Assembly: GCA_963676655.2 (NCBI GenBank)
Contig: CAXXKX010000003.1
Coordinates: 5,084,001-5,148,000, forward strand
Length of the DNA stretch: 64,000 bases
Direction of reading: 5' to 3'
Source of the DNA: G963676655 sp963676655
GTDB taxonomy: Bacteria; Verrucomicrobiota; Lentisphaeria; Victivallales; Victivallaceae
Shown here: positions 8,680 through 18,500 of the stretch, one piece after another
Position numbering within the stretch: the first letter of the stretch is position 1
Layout of the letters: each line of letters begins with the position of its first letter
Made by a program: the position numbers and the translations under genes
Notes under the pieces: model-generated
Told to the model about the DNA's origin: nothing
Seen by the model: only the letters and a program-made list of their open reading frames with translations
The model's database searches: none

Positions 8680-10293
8680 ATGGATGCGGCGATTACTATC
8701 ATTTCGTTTCTGGCTTTTACCGGTCTGGTCGGTTTGATTACCTGGCTGATTACCAGAAAAGACGATCACGAATCAAAAGACGGCTATTTTCTCGGGGGAC
8801 GTAGTCTTACCTTTCCGCTGATTGCCGGGTCTCTGCTCTTGACAAACTTGTCCACCGAGCAGATGGTTGGATTGAACGGCGCGGCGTTTAATGACGGCTT
8901 TTGCGTTATGGTTTGGGAAGTTGTCGCGGTTCTGGCGCTGGTGGCGATGGCACTGTTTTTCCTGCCGCGTTTTTTGAAAAGCGGCGTGGCCACAGTACCG
9001 CAATATCTGGAAATACGTTTTGATCACGGCACGCAGGTTATAACCAACCTGATTTTTCTGGTTGCCTATGCCGTGATCCTGCTGCCGATAATTCTTTATA
9101 CCGGCGCGACCGGGATGATCGGAATCATGAACATTCAGGCGATAACCGGGATAGAATCGCAGACCGCCACTCTCTGGCTGATCGTTTGGGTTGTGGGGAT
9201 AATCGGGTCGATTTACGCATTATGGGGCGGGTTGCGCTCGGTTGCGGTTTCCGATACGTTGAACGGCATAGGGTTGCTGGTCGGCGGTTTTATGATTACT
9301 TTTTTCGCCTTGCAGATGCTTGGCGGCGACGGCGGATTTACCGAAGGCGTCAGCAAGTTGACCGAGCTTAAAGGACGATTCAATTCGATTGGCGGGCCGA
9401 AATCTTCGGTTCCGGTCAGCACCATATTCAGCGGTATTATGCTGTTGAATATGTTTTACTGGTGTACCAATCAACAGATTATTCAGCGTACTTTTGGGGC
9501 TAGTTCGCTGGCGGAAGGTCAGAAAGGCGTACTGCTTACCGGGACGTTGAAATTGTTCGGGCCGATGTATCTTGTGCTGCCGGGGATTATTGCTTACGCA
9601 TTGTTTGCCAAACAGGGAATCAAAGCCGATCATGCCTATGGGACACTGGTCAACCGGGTGCTGCCGGCGCCGTTGACCGGTTTCTTCGCGGCGGTCATGA
9701 TGGGGGCGATTCTTTCAAGCTTCAACTCGGCGCTAAACAGTACTTGTACGCTGTTCAGCCTGGGGTTGTATAAAAATGTCCTGAAAAAAGACGCGACCGA
9801 GGAGCAGGTGGTCAAATCAGGTAAATGGTTCGGGTTGTTTATGGCGCTTGCCGCTATGACCGTTGCCCCGATGCTGGCTGATGTCGGTTCGATTTTCGGC
9901 TATCTGCAGAAAATGAACGGGATTTATTTTATTCCGATTTTCGCGGTGGTAATTGTCGGGATGCTGACCCGGCGCGTACCGCCTGTCGCCGCTAAGATCG
10001 GCCTTATTGCCGGGTTCGCGATAATTATTACCGGTTACTTTATTCCGCCGTTTAATATGATTGTCGAACAGATGAATGATTTTCATTTTCTCGGTACGGT
10101 CTTCTGCTATCTGGTTATCCTGATGCTGATAATCGGTGAAATCAAACCGCGTGAGACTGAGTTCGTTCAGGAAGACGCCAAAGCGGTCGATATGACTCCA
10201 TGGAAAAGAGCCAAGCTGGTCGGCGCTTTGCTGGTGGCTATTGTCTTAATAATTTATATCCTGTTCGCTGATTTTTCGGTTTTGGCAGCTTAA
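8680..10293 (+). CDS. Sodium:solute symporter (SSS/SLC5 family), probably sugar-specific
   Basis: The 537-residue membrane protein is close to the usual length for SSS transporters and has about 13-14 hydrophobic segments. It shows family hallmarks: the loop KDGYFLGGRSLTFPLIAGSL near residues 33-52, NLSTEQMVGLNGAAF, the TVPQYLEIRF motif, and the inner helices LLPIILYTGATGM and AILSSFNSALNSTCTLFS. This pattern is closest to the SglT/YidK-type sodium/sugar members. An AGCAGGA ribosome site precedes the ATG. Next to the Asp-box genes and an esterase it most likely imports released sugars or uronates. The exact substrate is not visible. Confidence 0.9.
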   Translation: MDAAITIISFLAFTGLVGLITWLITRKDDHESKDGYFLGGRSLTFPLIAGSLLLTNLSTEQMVGLNGAAFNDGFCVMVWEVVAVLALVAMALFFLPRFLKSGVATVPQYLEIRFDHGTQVITNLIFLVAYAVILLPIILYTGATGMIGIMNIQAITGIESQTATLWLIVWVVGIIGSIYALWGGLRSVAVSDTLNGIGLLVGGFMITFFALQMLGGDGGFTEGVSKLTELKGRFNSIGGPKSSVPVSTIFSGIMLLNMFYWCTNQQIIQRTFGASSLAEGQKGVLLTGTLKLFGPMYLVLPGIIAYALFAKQGIKADHAYGTLVNRVLPAPLTGFFAAVMMGAILSSFNSALNSTCTLFSLGLYKNVLKKDATEEQVVKSGKWFGLFMALAAMTVAPMLADVGSIFGYLQKMNGIYFIPIFAVVIVGMLTRRVPPVAAKIGLIAGFAIIITGYFIPPFNMIVEQMNDFHFLGTVFCYLVILMLIIGEIKPRETEFVQEDAKAVDMTPWKRAKLVGALLVAIVLIIYILFADFSVLAA

Positions 10294-10370
10294 CTCAAAT
10301 TATCGTCTGAATATAATATAGAAATTATTTGTATTTGGCATGGTTCACTGGCATATTCAGCTATTGTTCT

Positions 10371-10381
10371 TTAACCGTTAA
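10371..10381. promoter_or_regulatory. Possible second LacI-type operator half-palindrome
   Basis: TTAACCGTTAA lies 22 bases before the esterase start and matches the reverse complement of the putative operator at 1206-1219 (GTTAACCGTTTAAC) over its core. It could place the esterase under the LacI-type regulator at 1243. The motif is short and AT-rich, so chance is possible. Confidence 0.3.
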
Positions 10382-10403
10382 TAATCTTTGATAAAGGCAG
10401 AAT

Positions 10404-11297
10404 ATGACTACAAAAAACTCTTTCCGCAAAAGCTTAATTATGTTGTCGGCAATTGCGGCGCTTAGCAATGTCGTGGCAGGGGAATTCATAAAATTATGGG
10501 ATAAGCTTCCGACAAAGTCAACCAAACCGAAAGATGTGCCGGGATTTGAAGTTTTTCCAGCTCCAGCCGCTAAGTCAAACGGTATTGGTATTCTGGTTTG
10601 TCCGGGCGGCGGCTACCGGAGAATCTGTTCCGATCATGAAGGTGTTAAAGCGGCGCAATGGCTCAACAGCAAGGGTATTTCTGCTTTTGTGCTGCGCTAT
10701 CGTTTGCCGGTCGACGGCTACCGTCATCCGGTTCCACTTGACGATGCCCGACGGGCCTTGCAGATGATTCGACTTAACGCAGAAAAATGGCGGCTTGATC
10801 CCGGTAAGATCGGCATAATGGGATTTTCGGCCGGCGGACATCTGGCTGCTCATGCTTCGACAGATCCGGTTGCCGGCAAAAAAGATGCTGCCGATCCGGT
10901 TGGACGTGTCAGCAGTCGCCCTGATTTCAGTATCCTGGTTTATCCCTGCATCACCGCTGAAAAAACCTATGCCTATGGCGGAATATTTCAGCTCATCAAA
11001 GATACCAAATACACGAAAAATAATATTTCCATTGAAAAGCATGTTACCAAAGACACGCCGCCGGTTTTTCTGGTTCTGGCGTCAAATGATGGAGTGCATC
11101 CGATGAACAGCGTTCTTTTCTTTCAATCATGCCTGAAGAACAAAGTTCCGGTCGAACTGCATATTTACCGGACCGGCGGACACGGTTTCGGATTTTCGGC
11201 CTGGCCGAAGATGAGCGGCGGTTCATTGGTAAAAACTACCTGGATGTTCCGTCTTGAAGACTGGCTGATGGATTTGCCTTGCATCAAAAAGAAATGA
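10404..11297 (+). CDS. Secreted alpha/beta-hydrolase, carbohydrate esterase-like
   Basis: The 297-residue protein has a signal peptide ending near NVVA-GEF, then an alpha/beta-hydrolase domain. The oxyanion region is ILVCPGGGYR, the nucleophile elbow is GFSAGG with Ser142, and likely acid and base residues are Asp229 (ASNDG) and His260 (GGHGFGF). This layout matches the BD-FAE/acetylxylan-esterase-like family common in polysaccharide loci. It probably removes acetyl or other acyl groups from a glycan in the periplasm or outside the cell. It follows the symporter by 110 bases and is preceded by an AAAGG ribosome site. The substrate is unknown. Confidence 0.85.
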   Translation: MTTKNSFRKSLIMLSAIAALSNVVAGEFIKLWDKLPTKSTKPKDVPGFEVFPAPAAKSNGIGILVCPGGGYRRICSDHEGVKAAQWLNSKGISAFVLRYRLPVDGYRHPVPLDDARRALQMIRLNAEKWRLDPGKIGIMGFSAGGHLAAHASTDPVAGKKDAADPVGRVSSRPDFSILVYPCITAEKTYAYGGIFQLIKDTKYTKNNISIEKHVTKDTPPVFLVLASNDGVHPMNSVLFFQSCLKNKVPVELHIYRTGGHGFGFSAWPKMSGGSLVKTTWMFRLEDWLMDLPCIKKK

Positions 11298-11366
11298 TGG
11301 CAAGTTCAGTTACAGGTTCTTCTCGAAGTTTATAATGCAATTTTAATTAATTTCCCATTACAGATG

Positions 11367-11424
11367 TTGATAAAACTTTTTTTGCGTATATATTTCTAAT
11401 ATAGGATATTTCTAAAATAGAAAT
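11367..11424 (+). promoter_or_regulatory. Candidate MATE-MarR promoter with palindromic operator
   Basis: TTGATA at 11367-11372 and TATATT at 11389-11394 (16-base spacer) make a plausible promoter. Just downstream, ATTTCTAAAATAGAAAT at 11408-11424 is a perfect inverted repeat with 7-base arms and a 3-base spacer. A degenerate copy begins with ATTTCTA at 11392 and overlaps the -10 box. MarR-family proteins usually bind palindromes of this size at their own promoters, so this is the best candidate operator for the regulator encoded at 12895. Confidence 0.55.
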
Positions 11425-11485
11425 GTTTCAAATTGGAATTATTGATGTTGTTGAAAATAAAAAAGTGGAAAATTAAAGATAAGAT

Positions 11486-12880
11486 ATGAGTAATAAAAAA
11501 GCATTATATACCCGAGGCTCGATCGGGGGAACCATGATTAAAACCGCGCTGGCAATGATCCCGGCCACACTGGCGCTTTCCGGATACAATATCGCGGATA
11601 CTTATTTTGTTTCACAACTAGGGACGCTGCCGCTGGCGGCAATGGGATTCACATTTCCGATGGTGATGCTGGTCGGCTGTATCTATCGCGGTCTGGCAAC
11701 CGGGGCGATGACGCCATTGGCCCATGCCGTCGGAGGGAATAAAAACAGTAAAGCGGCGAAAGTGGTAAGTGCCGGTCTGATGCTGGTGATGCTTTATGGC
11801 ATTCTCGTCGGTATTCTGGGATATTTTACCACTGGACCGATATTTTCAGTCTTCGGCGCCGGCAGCGAAGTCATGCCGATGGTCATTGACTATATGGGGA
11901 TATGGTATCTGGGAAACTTTACTATCGCCCTCGGTATGGTCTGCAACAACTTCCTGATCGCGATGGGCTCGACCCGGATGGCGAGTATGATGATGGTCGG
12001 CGGGATGCTCCTGAACGTTGTTCTCGATCCGTTGTTCATCTTTGGATTGGGGCCGGTTCCGGCGATGGGCATCAAAGGCGCGGCGGTGGCCACGGTACTG
12101 TCGCAGTTGCTCAGCGGGATCGTTATGCTTTGGGTACTGCACTATCGTTATCAATTGTTGACACTTAGCGTAATGCACTGGCGTTTGCTGAAAAGTGCCT
12201 GGAAAATAATTATCCGGGTGGCTATCCCGTCGACTATCGGGGCGCTGATGATGCCGATCGGGAACAGTATTATCGTCAGGATCGTTGCCAGTTTCGGCGA
12301 CGATGTTGTTGCCGCGTGCGCCGCCGCCGGTCGGCTGGAGATGGTGGCTTTTGTCGTGCCGATGTCACTCGGGATATCGATGATTCCGATGATCGGGCAG
12401 AATTTCGGAGCCAAACATTACGACCGGATCAACGGCTGCCGGAGATTTGCCATGCGGTTTGCCATTTTCTTTGAACTGTTTATGGCGCTGGTCTATTTTA
12501 TCATCGCGCCGTGGCTCTCCGGACTGTTTTCCAAAGACCCGAATGTTATCGAAGTAATGACGTTGTATCTGAGGATTATTCCTTTCGGGTTTGGACTGAT
12601 GGAGGTTCACCGTTACTGCGGATTTGTTTATACCGGCTGTAACAAACCGGCGGCGGCCGCATGGTTGAATGCTTTGCGTTTGTTCGGATTGCTGGTGCCG
12701 CTGTCACTGCTGGCGCTGTATTTTGGATCTTTGCAGGGATTGTTTGTCGCACGTCTGGCTTCCGATGTTCTGGCCGGAGTTATCGGCATGTGGTTTGTCA
12801 GGCGGATGACCCTGGAATTGAGCGGAGTCAAAATAAATAATATTAAGAGTGAAATAATGTCGCCGGACGCGGCGGCATGA
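11486..12880 (+). CDS. MATE-family multidrug/cation efflux transporter
   Basis: The 464-residue protein has about 12 transmembrane segments in two similar halves, the standard MATE size and topology. Typical motifs include GYNIADTYFVSQLGTLPLAAMGFTFP near residues 33-58, NNFLIAMGSTRMASMMMVGG around 152-171, and GNSIIVRIVASFGDD in the second half. MATE proteins export cationic drugs and metabolites using sodium or proton gradients. The stop codon overlaps an ATG of the following frame. The downstream MarR-type gene probably controls this transporter through the palindrome upstream. No clear Shine-Dalgarno precedes the ATG. Confidence 0.9.
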   Translation: MSNKKALYTRGSIGGTMIKTALAMIPATLALSGYNIADTYFVSQLGTLPLAAMGFTFPMVMLVGCIYRGLATGAMTPLAHAVGGNKNSKAAKVVSAGLMLVMLYGILVGILGYFTTGPIFSVFGAGSEVMPMVIDYMGIWYLGNFTIALGMVCNNFLIAMGSTRMASMMMVGGMLLNVVLDPLFIFGLGPVPAMGIKGAAVATVLSQLLSGIVMLWVLHYRYQLLTLSVMHWRLLKSAWKIIIRVAIPSTIGALMMPIGNSIIVRIVASFGDDVVAACAAAGRLEMVAFVVPMSLGISMIPMIGQNFGAKHYDRINGCRRFAMRFAIFFELFMALVYFIIAPWLSGLFSKDPNVIEVMTLYLRIIPFGFGLMEVHRYCGFVYTGCNKPAAAAWLNALRLFGLLVPLSLLALYFGSLQGLFVARLASDVLAGVIGMWFVRRMTLELSGVKINNIKSEIMSPDAAA

Positions 12881-12894
12881 AAGGAGAAATTGTA

Positions 12895-13338
12895 ATGCTT
12901 GATCTTAATGATTTTTTCAGGATTCACGACAATATTGAACGGGTGCGGCGGCAATCAATTACTGATTACTGGGAGGAAATCAAGACTGATGACATTGTTG
13001 CCAAACTCAATGCCACACAAAGAAAATATCTGTTTTCGATCAAGCAGCATGGACCCTGTTCATTGCAGACGGTGATGCATTATACCGGATTCTCCTGTTC
13101 CGCGACGTCGACCGCGATTGATAAACTGGTCAGGTTTGGCGCGGTGAACCGGGTGCGTAACGAAGATAATCGGCGCGAAATAATAGTCAGTCTATCTTCC
13201 GAGATGGACGACCATTTCAAAAGAATTGAAGCCTTGTTCCGCAAACGGGTCTCAACGGTCCTGTCTGATTGTTCACCTGAAGAGCTTGAGGTGATTTTAC
13301 GCGGCGCTAAAATCCTGTTGGAAAAATTTACCGGGTAA
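12895..13338 (+). CDS. MarR-family transcriptional regulator
   Basis: This is a 147-residue winged-helix protein. Helices around VMHYTGFSCSATSTAIDKLVRFG followed by a wing with RNEDNRREIIVSLS are characteristic of MarR regulators. I chose the ATG at 12895 because AAGGAG lies at 12881-12886, 8 bases before it. An upstream in-frame ATG at 12877 overlaps the MATE stop by 4 bases and would add six residues. It is coupled to the MATE gene and likely responds to compounds exported by it. The gene converges with the GH4 gene 26 bases further on. Confidence 0.88.
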   Translation: MLDLNDFFRIHDNIERVRRQSITDYWEEIKTDDIVAKLNATQRKYLFSIKQHGPCSLQTVMHYTGFSCSATSTAIDKLVRFGAVNRVRNEDNRREIIVSLSSEMDDHFKRIEALFRKRVSTVLSDCSPEELEVILRGAKILLEKFTG

Positions 13339-13364
13339 TAAATAGGTAAATGATTCCAATTGGG

Positions 13365-14729
13365 TTATTTTAAATCGAATTGAGGAAGAAATTCTTTATG
13401 GGCTTCCAATAGTTTACGGGTCAATTCCGGGGCCGCATCCTTATTATGAAGCAGTGGAGATATTATCATCGCCTGAATTACCTTATCAATGTCGCCTTCG
13501 ATGGCAGCCTGAACTGTCAGTTCCTGCTCCTCTATTAATGTCAATATCCAGCCGGCAAGCGGGAATGGGACCGGCCCTGATATTTCAGGTTGAATTCCTG
13601 TTCCGGATACCTCAGCCCAGGTTTCAACAATGACATTATCCGGCATGTTGCCGACTTGCCCGATATTCGGCATTGCCGCAATATGGCGGGAAGGTATTCC
13701 GATATGGAGCGATTCAATTATTCCGGCCAGAGCTTCTCGCGATGGTTCCGGTTTTTCAAGCTTGACTTTACCGGTTATGATATCAATGATTTTTTCTTTC
13801 AATTCTTCTTTGCCGTCCTGACGCCACGGTAATACGCCTTTCCGGTTGATGTGATGCCTGGATATTGTTTCAATGGAATTAAGATACCACGGCAGGTTTT
13901 CGGCGACGTGAGCGGGGCTGCCGACCGGAAAATAACCAAAGCGTTCGTACAGCTCAAAGTTTAGCATATAATTATAGGGGGATTTCTTAGCTCCGGTCAT
14001 TCGCTCGATATCATCGTCCGACGTATTGGATGTGACAATGCCGTTTTTGCGATTTACATATTTACGGTAAGCGTTCTGATTGAGTTCTTCAGCAACCGGT
14101 TTGCCGTTGCAGGTGATACCTTTCAGCCAGGTTGCATGATTGACGCCAACGCTGACGGCATCAATATTGTCATATTCCACTCCCAGCAGATCGGCCAACA
14201 GAGCTTGGGTGCCATAATAATTATGGCAAAGGCCGACGCATTTGATTTGTGAAGTCAAACATACAGCCCGGGTCAATTGCGACAGTGGATTGGTTACGTG
14301 GATCAGCCAGGCCTGCGGACATAATTTTTCCATGACCCGGGCGATTTCAACGAATACTGGGACGTTGCGTAAAGTCCGGGAAATTCCGGCTGGGCCAACC
14401 GTGTCGCCGGTTGAATGGAAAACTCCAAATCCTTCAGGAATATCGTAATCAAGTTGAAACGCCGGCAGGCCACCGGTGGAAATCGATATGCAAACATAAT
14501 CTGCCCCGCGAAGCGCGGTATTCCGGTCGCTGACCTCAATATTCCAGTTTACATTGAGCTTGGATGCCAACAATGAGCAGTACTGCCGCATGCGTTCGAC
14601 CGCTACGGAATCGATATCCACAAGCGCCAGAGTTGAGTTGTTGAGGCTTTTCCTCAAAAACATGTCCGATACCAACTTCGGGGTCCAGATATAACTGCCC
14701 CCTCCAATTAATACTATTTTGCATGCCAT
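13365..14729 (-). CDS. Glycoside hydrolase family 4 (NAD- and Mn-dependent)
   Basis: The 454-residue protein has an N-terminal Rossmann motif (IVLIGGGSYIWTPKLV), the ISISTGG segment near residue 85, and candidate metal ligands Cys168 in LCHNYYG and His198 in GVNHATW. These are the GH4 hallmarks, and the length is normal for the family. GH4 enzymes hydrolyse alpha- or beta-glycosides by an unusual oxidation-elimination mechanism with NAD and Mn. There is no signal peptide, so it acts on imported oligosaccharides in the cytoplasm. GGAG inside the end of the upstream gene serves as ribosome site; the spacing is 1 base. It is the last gene of the operon with the GH42-like lipoprotein. Specificity (galactosidase, glucosidase or glucuronidase) cannot be fixed. 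Confidence 0.9.
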   Translation of the reverse strand: MACKIVLIGGGSYIWTPKLVSDMFLRKSLNNSTLALVDIDSVAVERMRQYCSLLASKLNVNWNIEVSDRNTALRGADYVCISISTGGLPAFQLDYDIPEGFGVFHSTGDTVGPAGISRTLRNVPVFVEIARVMEKLCPQAWLIHVTNPLSQLTRAVCLTSQIKCVGLCHNYYGTQALLADLLGVEYDNIDAVSVGVNHATWLKGITCNGKPVAEELNQNAYRKYVNRKNGIVTSNTSDDDIERMTGAKKSPYNYMLNFELYERFGYFPVGSPAHVAENLPWYLNSIETISRHHINRKGVLPWRQDGKEELKEKIIDIITGKVKLEKPEPSREALAGIIESLHIGIPSRHIAAMPNIGQVGNMPDNVIVETWAEVSGTGIQPEISGPVPFPLAGWILTLIEEQELTVQAAIEGDIDKVIQAMIISPLLHNKDAAPELTRKLLEAHKEFLPQFDLK

Positions 14730-14730
14730 A

Positions 14731-15549
14731 TTATTTAAACTCCATTTTCAGCTCTTGCATCGCTTTTATACATTGGAAGTGATCTTTGCCGGGAAACTCC
14801 CAGAGAATAAATGAAAAATCTTTTTTATCCGGTGCGAGTCGCATTCTTAAATGGACCGAATAACCGCCAAGTTGCAATTCCGCTGACGCAATTTCATTGG
14901 GATTGAATAAGACGGCACATGTACTGAAAAAGGACCCCTTCTCACCCGGATTATTCTTCGTGTCGTATAGATAAACCCATGATTCATCTTTTGCCAGCTG
15001 ATATTTTACCGAAGTCCCGTTGCCGATGATATTGCGCTTTGGGGTTACCGCAGCTCTTTGGCGTTTTGCCGCCTGTTTTTTTAGCATGTCGCCGGGCAAG
15101 GCCATCATTTGCAGATTCAAATCTTTTTGCGGTCCGGGTAACTGAAGTTGGAAAAAAAGTTTGTTGGCCTGACTATCCGCAGTGAAGGTTAACTTAATAG
15201 TACCGACCGGAGCAAAAAAAGAATATTCAACCCCGCTGACTGTTGTTTTGACTTCAGCCGGATATTTGAAGATGTCAGGCCTGGTTGTTAAAAAACCGCC
15301 GCTCCACCAGCCTCGCTTGCTGAAACGTCGGGAATTTGTTGATGAAAGTAGTCCTATGCTTTTGATATAACTCTTACCGGCCTTTTCTTTAACCATTGAA
15401 AAAAGCTGATAATTGACATTTCCGGTATACAGGGTGTGGTAATATTTTTTGCTTCCGTCCGGTACCGGGATGATTTTTGTCGTTACTTTGAAGGCTCCGA
15501 CGCTGAGGAATGACGCGCCGATATACGATATAAAAATAATTTTTTTCAT
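14731..15549 (-). CDS. Secreted protein of unknown function in GH42/GH4 operon
   Basis: I do not recognise this 272-residue protein. It has an N-terminal signal peptide (MKKIIFISYIGASFLSVGAF). The rest is beta-rich and includes GSFFSTCAVLFNPNEIASAELQLGGYSVHLRMRLAPDK, which suggests a sandwich-type accessory or binding domain. It starts 2 bases after the GH42-like gene stops and ends 1 base before the GH4 gene begins, so the three are surely one transcription unit. A substrate-binding role for the large extracytoplasmic enzyme is a reasonable guess, without direct evidence. Confidence 0.7.
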   Translation of the reverse strand: MKKIIFISYIGASFLSVGAFKVTTKIIPVPDGSKKYYHTLYTGNVNYQLFSMVKEKAGKSYIKSIGLLSSTNSRRFSKRGWWSGGFLTTRPDIFKYPAEVKTTVSGVEYSFFAPVGTIKLTFTADSQANKLFFQLQLPGPQKDLNLQMMALPGDMLKKQAAKRQRAAVTPKRNIIGNGTSVKYQLAKDESWVYLYDTKNNPGEKGSFFSTCAVLFNPNEIASAELQLGGYSVHLRMRLAPDKKDFSFILWEFPGKDHFQCIKAMQELKMEFK

Positions 15550-15551
15550 TA

Positions 15552-18500
15552 TTAATCCAGTTTCTGGTTAATGGTTTTGCCGGCTATTATATCAGTGATA
15601 ATTAATCGGTGGTGTCTATCCGGTGGATTAAGTTGTAACGGAATGTGCCAGGTCAATCCTTGCGCTGGAATCATCATGACACTGCTCAGTGGTTCGATAC
15701 TTTTTCCTGTTCCGTCAAGTACATCCAATTTGACCGGATATCCGGCATTTAGATTAGTTTTCAGTTCAATTTTTTTGTTATCAACTTTACAGGTAATTTG
15801 GGGGGCTTGCGGCAGAATTGCATACAAAACCGCAATGCCGGGGCAGACGGAGTCTTTGACGGAGGCCCCGGCAGTTACTTTACCGATGAAGCGATGACTT
15901 CTGAGCTCATAGAGCAGCCCGCTGTACAGGAACGTCAACTCTACCGCCATCTTTTGTTTTTTCAATTCAGTCATGGATTGCAACTGCGAGGGCTGCACGA
16001 TTACCCCGTAATACTTGATTGCCCCGGATTTGAAAGCCCCGCAATCAATGCGTACCGGATGTCCCTTGTCCATCACTTTCAATAACGGATTAATTTGGTT
16101 CTTCTCCAAAAAGTTTATAATCGAATTGAGCGATTTTTCCGGAAAGTCAACCCTGATTCCGGCCAGATACATGAATTTGCCGCTTCCAAAACTGCCGGTT
16201 GATATTCCGCTTTGACCGGCAACGCTTTTATCCGACAAGGTTATCGAGCCGTATACGCGGCCGGAACTGGTTTGAGAAACCAAATTACCGTTAGAGGTTA
16301 TTCCGTTTTCCGGCATATTCATTTGAAACACGGTGTCGCCGCAGGAGTGTTTTATCCCGACCTGGCGCAGTTTGCTGTTCCGGCGGATCAGTTTGAATAA
16401 ATTATCCAAGGTTCCGATCCTGTTTGCCTTGCCGAATTGATTGAAAATACCAGTTTGGGCATCGGCGATGATTACTCCGCCTTTATTAACGAAACGGGAG
16501 ATTTTTTCAGCGACTTTTTTATCCATGCTGTAAGTCAGCGGCAGGATCAGCGCCCGGTAGTTATCGAGTACATTGTCGCCTATCTGCTCCGGGGTGATGA
16601 AACGAGGACAGTAACCGTTGTCACGCAACAGGTTGTTCCACCAGGTCAGATTATCTTTGTAAGCCTGATAGGTGTCGATGGGAGAAGTTTGTTTTTTCAG
16701 GAACGAAATCAACAGGGAATTTTGACTCATCAGGATTGCGATCGGACTGTAAACATAATCCGCTTCGGCGATGGTCTGGGCTGGACCGCTCATGAATTCA
16801 TCCAGATAAGGCGCAATTAACCGACAGTAGACGCTTTCAGTTAGATCAGGATTGACGAGAATCGGACTGTAAAAATAAGAGAGCTGGTTGTGTCCATGGA
16901 ACAACGCCCTCCACATTCTGTATTGATCCGTTGCTTCATTGCGATAGTAGCCTAATGCCCAACTTCCGTACATTCCCTGTCTACGGTCTTTGATAAAGGA
17001 CATTGGAAGGTCAGCGGTGCCGTACCAGTTTACCGTATTTTCATAAGGCATGCGTTTTGCCCAGTCGTAGCCGCCATAGGCGCTTACCTTATCCTGGATA
17101 CCGCTTTCACCTACATACGCGCCGGGATGCAGTTTTCTAATGGCTTTGGCGCTTCGGCGAAAATGATCGGCATAGACTGTATCCATGAACCTGCGGTGAG
17201 CCATCCAGGAAGAATAATTGCCTGATTTTATCGCTTGATTCAGGGTATCCGGAATAACGTTGTCCCAACTCTGGAAGCTGGTTTTCCAGTCGGAATTCAA
17301 CTCGGAGAGGGAGCTGAATTGTTGCTTCAGAGACAAGCGGAACGCTTTCATACAATGAGGTCCGAAGCAGACGTCGACTGGTACGTTGCCGCCTTCGGTG
17401 GTCAAGCACATTTCGTCTCCAAGCATATAGTTGTCCGCACCGTATTTACGGGTTTTAGCGGTATTCGACCGGATTTTGGCCGTTGCCGATTTCCAGTAGT
17501 CCGGATCGCTCAGGCATGGATTCCTGACGATTCGGCTTTTGTCTTTCGCTTTATTTATTTTTTCCATATCACGATGTCGCAGAACGATCCGGTTAATTTT
17601 ATTCATAGCCGTTCGCAAATTTGTCTGAGGCCTGAGATACGCGAGATCTTCCACCTGCCACATGGTGCCGACATTGACGGAGGTGAATTTGTGTTGTTTC
17701 AGCAGTTGATAGGTGTATTTTGCGTATTGTCGTGGTATCATACTTTCGCCGCCCCAGCTATTCAAGGTGAATAACGGTTTTTTGGAGACGGCGTCAGGTT
17801 TCCAGAGTAGTTCTTCTCGATATGAAGAGTTCCTGCCGCTGATCAGGACAGAGGCTTCCATACGGTTCATTACCGTCAAGGACGCCGGAACTGGCAGTGA
17901 AAGCGTCATTTCGTTTTTTCCGGTCGCCTGGAGTTGCCGCTCAAAGATCACCCGGTTGTAATTGTCATAGACACTGAATTTTACTGCAGCTCCAGTCGGG
18001 AGGTTCTTATTGAACAAAATTTTTCCGGTGACCGGCTGATTGTCGTGGTAGTATTCCCGATCCAGTTTGATCCCGGTTATTTCGTACTCGCGTGCAATTT
18101 TGACCGGAGTATTGAGCCAGTCACGGTCGAACCTCAACGTCAGCATATAGTTACCTGCCGGCAGACTCTCCGGAAAGGTGATGGAGAAATTCGTGGTTCC
18201 GGATTTGATTGTTTTGGCGAACTTGTATTTAATATCTGCGTCTCCGGTCCATAGGCAGCCGGAGGCGGTCCCCGCGGAAGCTTTATTCAGGGTTACCCGT
18301 AGGTGATTATCCAGCTTCGTAATTTTCCTGATTCGGACGTCCGGGATTCTCTCAGCTGCAGTTAGAATTGCTTTCATAACTACGGAAAACAATGGTTCCA
18401 GAGCAGTCGAATTAATTTTACGAACCGGTAATATTGGCAGTAATCCATGCCCTTTGTATTCAAGAAAAACTATTTGGCCGGAGCCGCATTTACCAATCCT

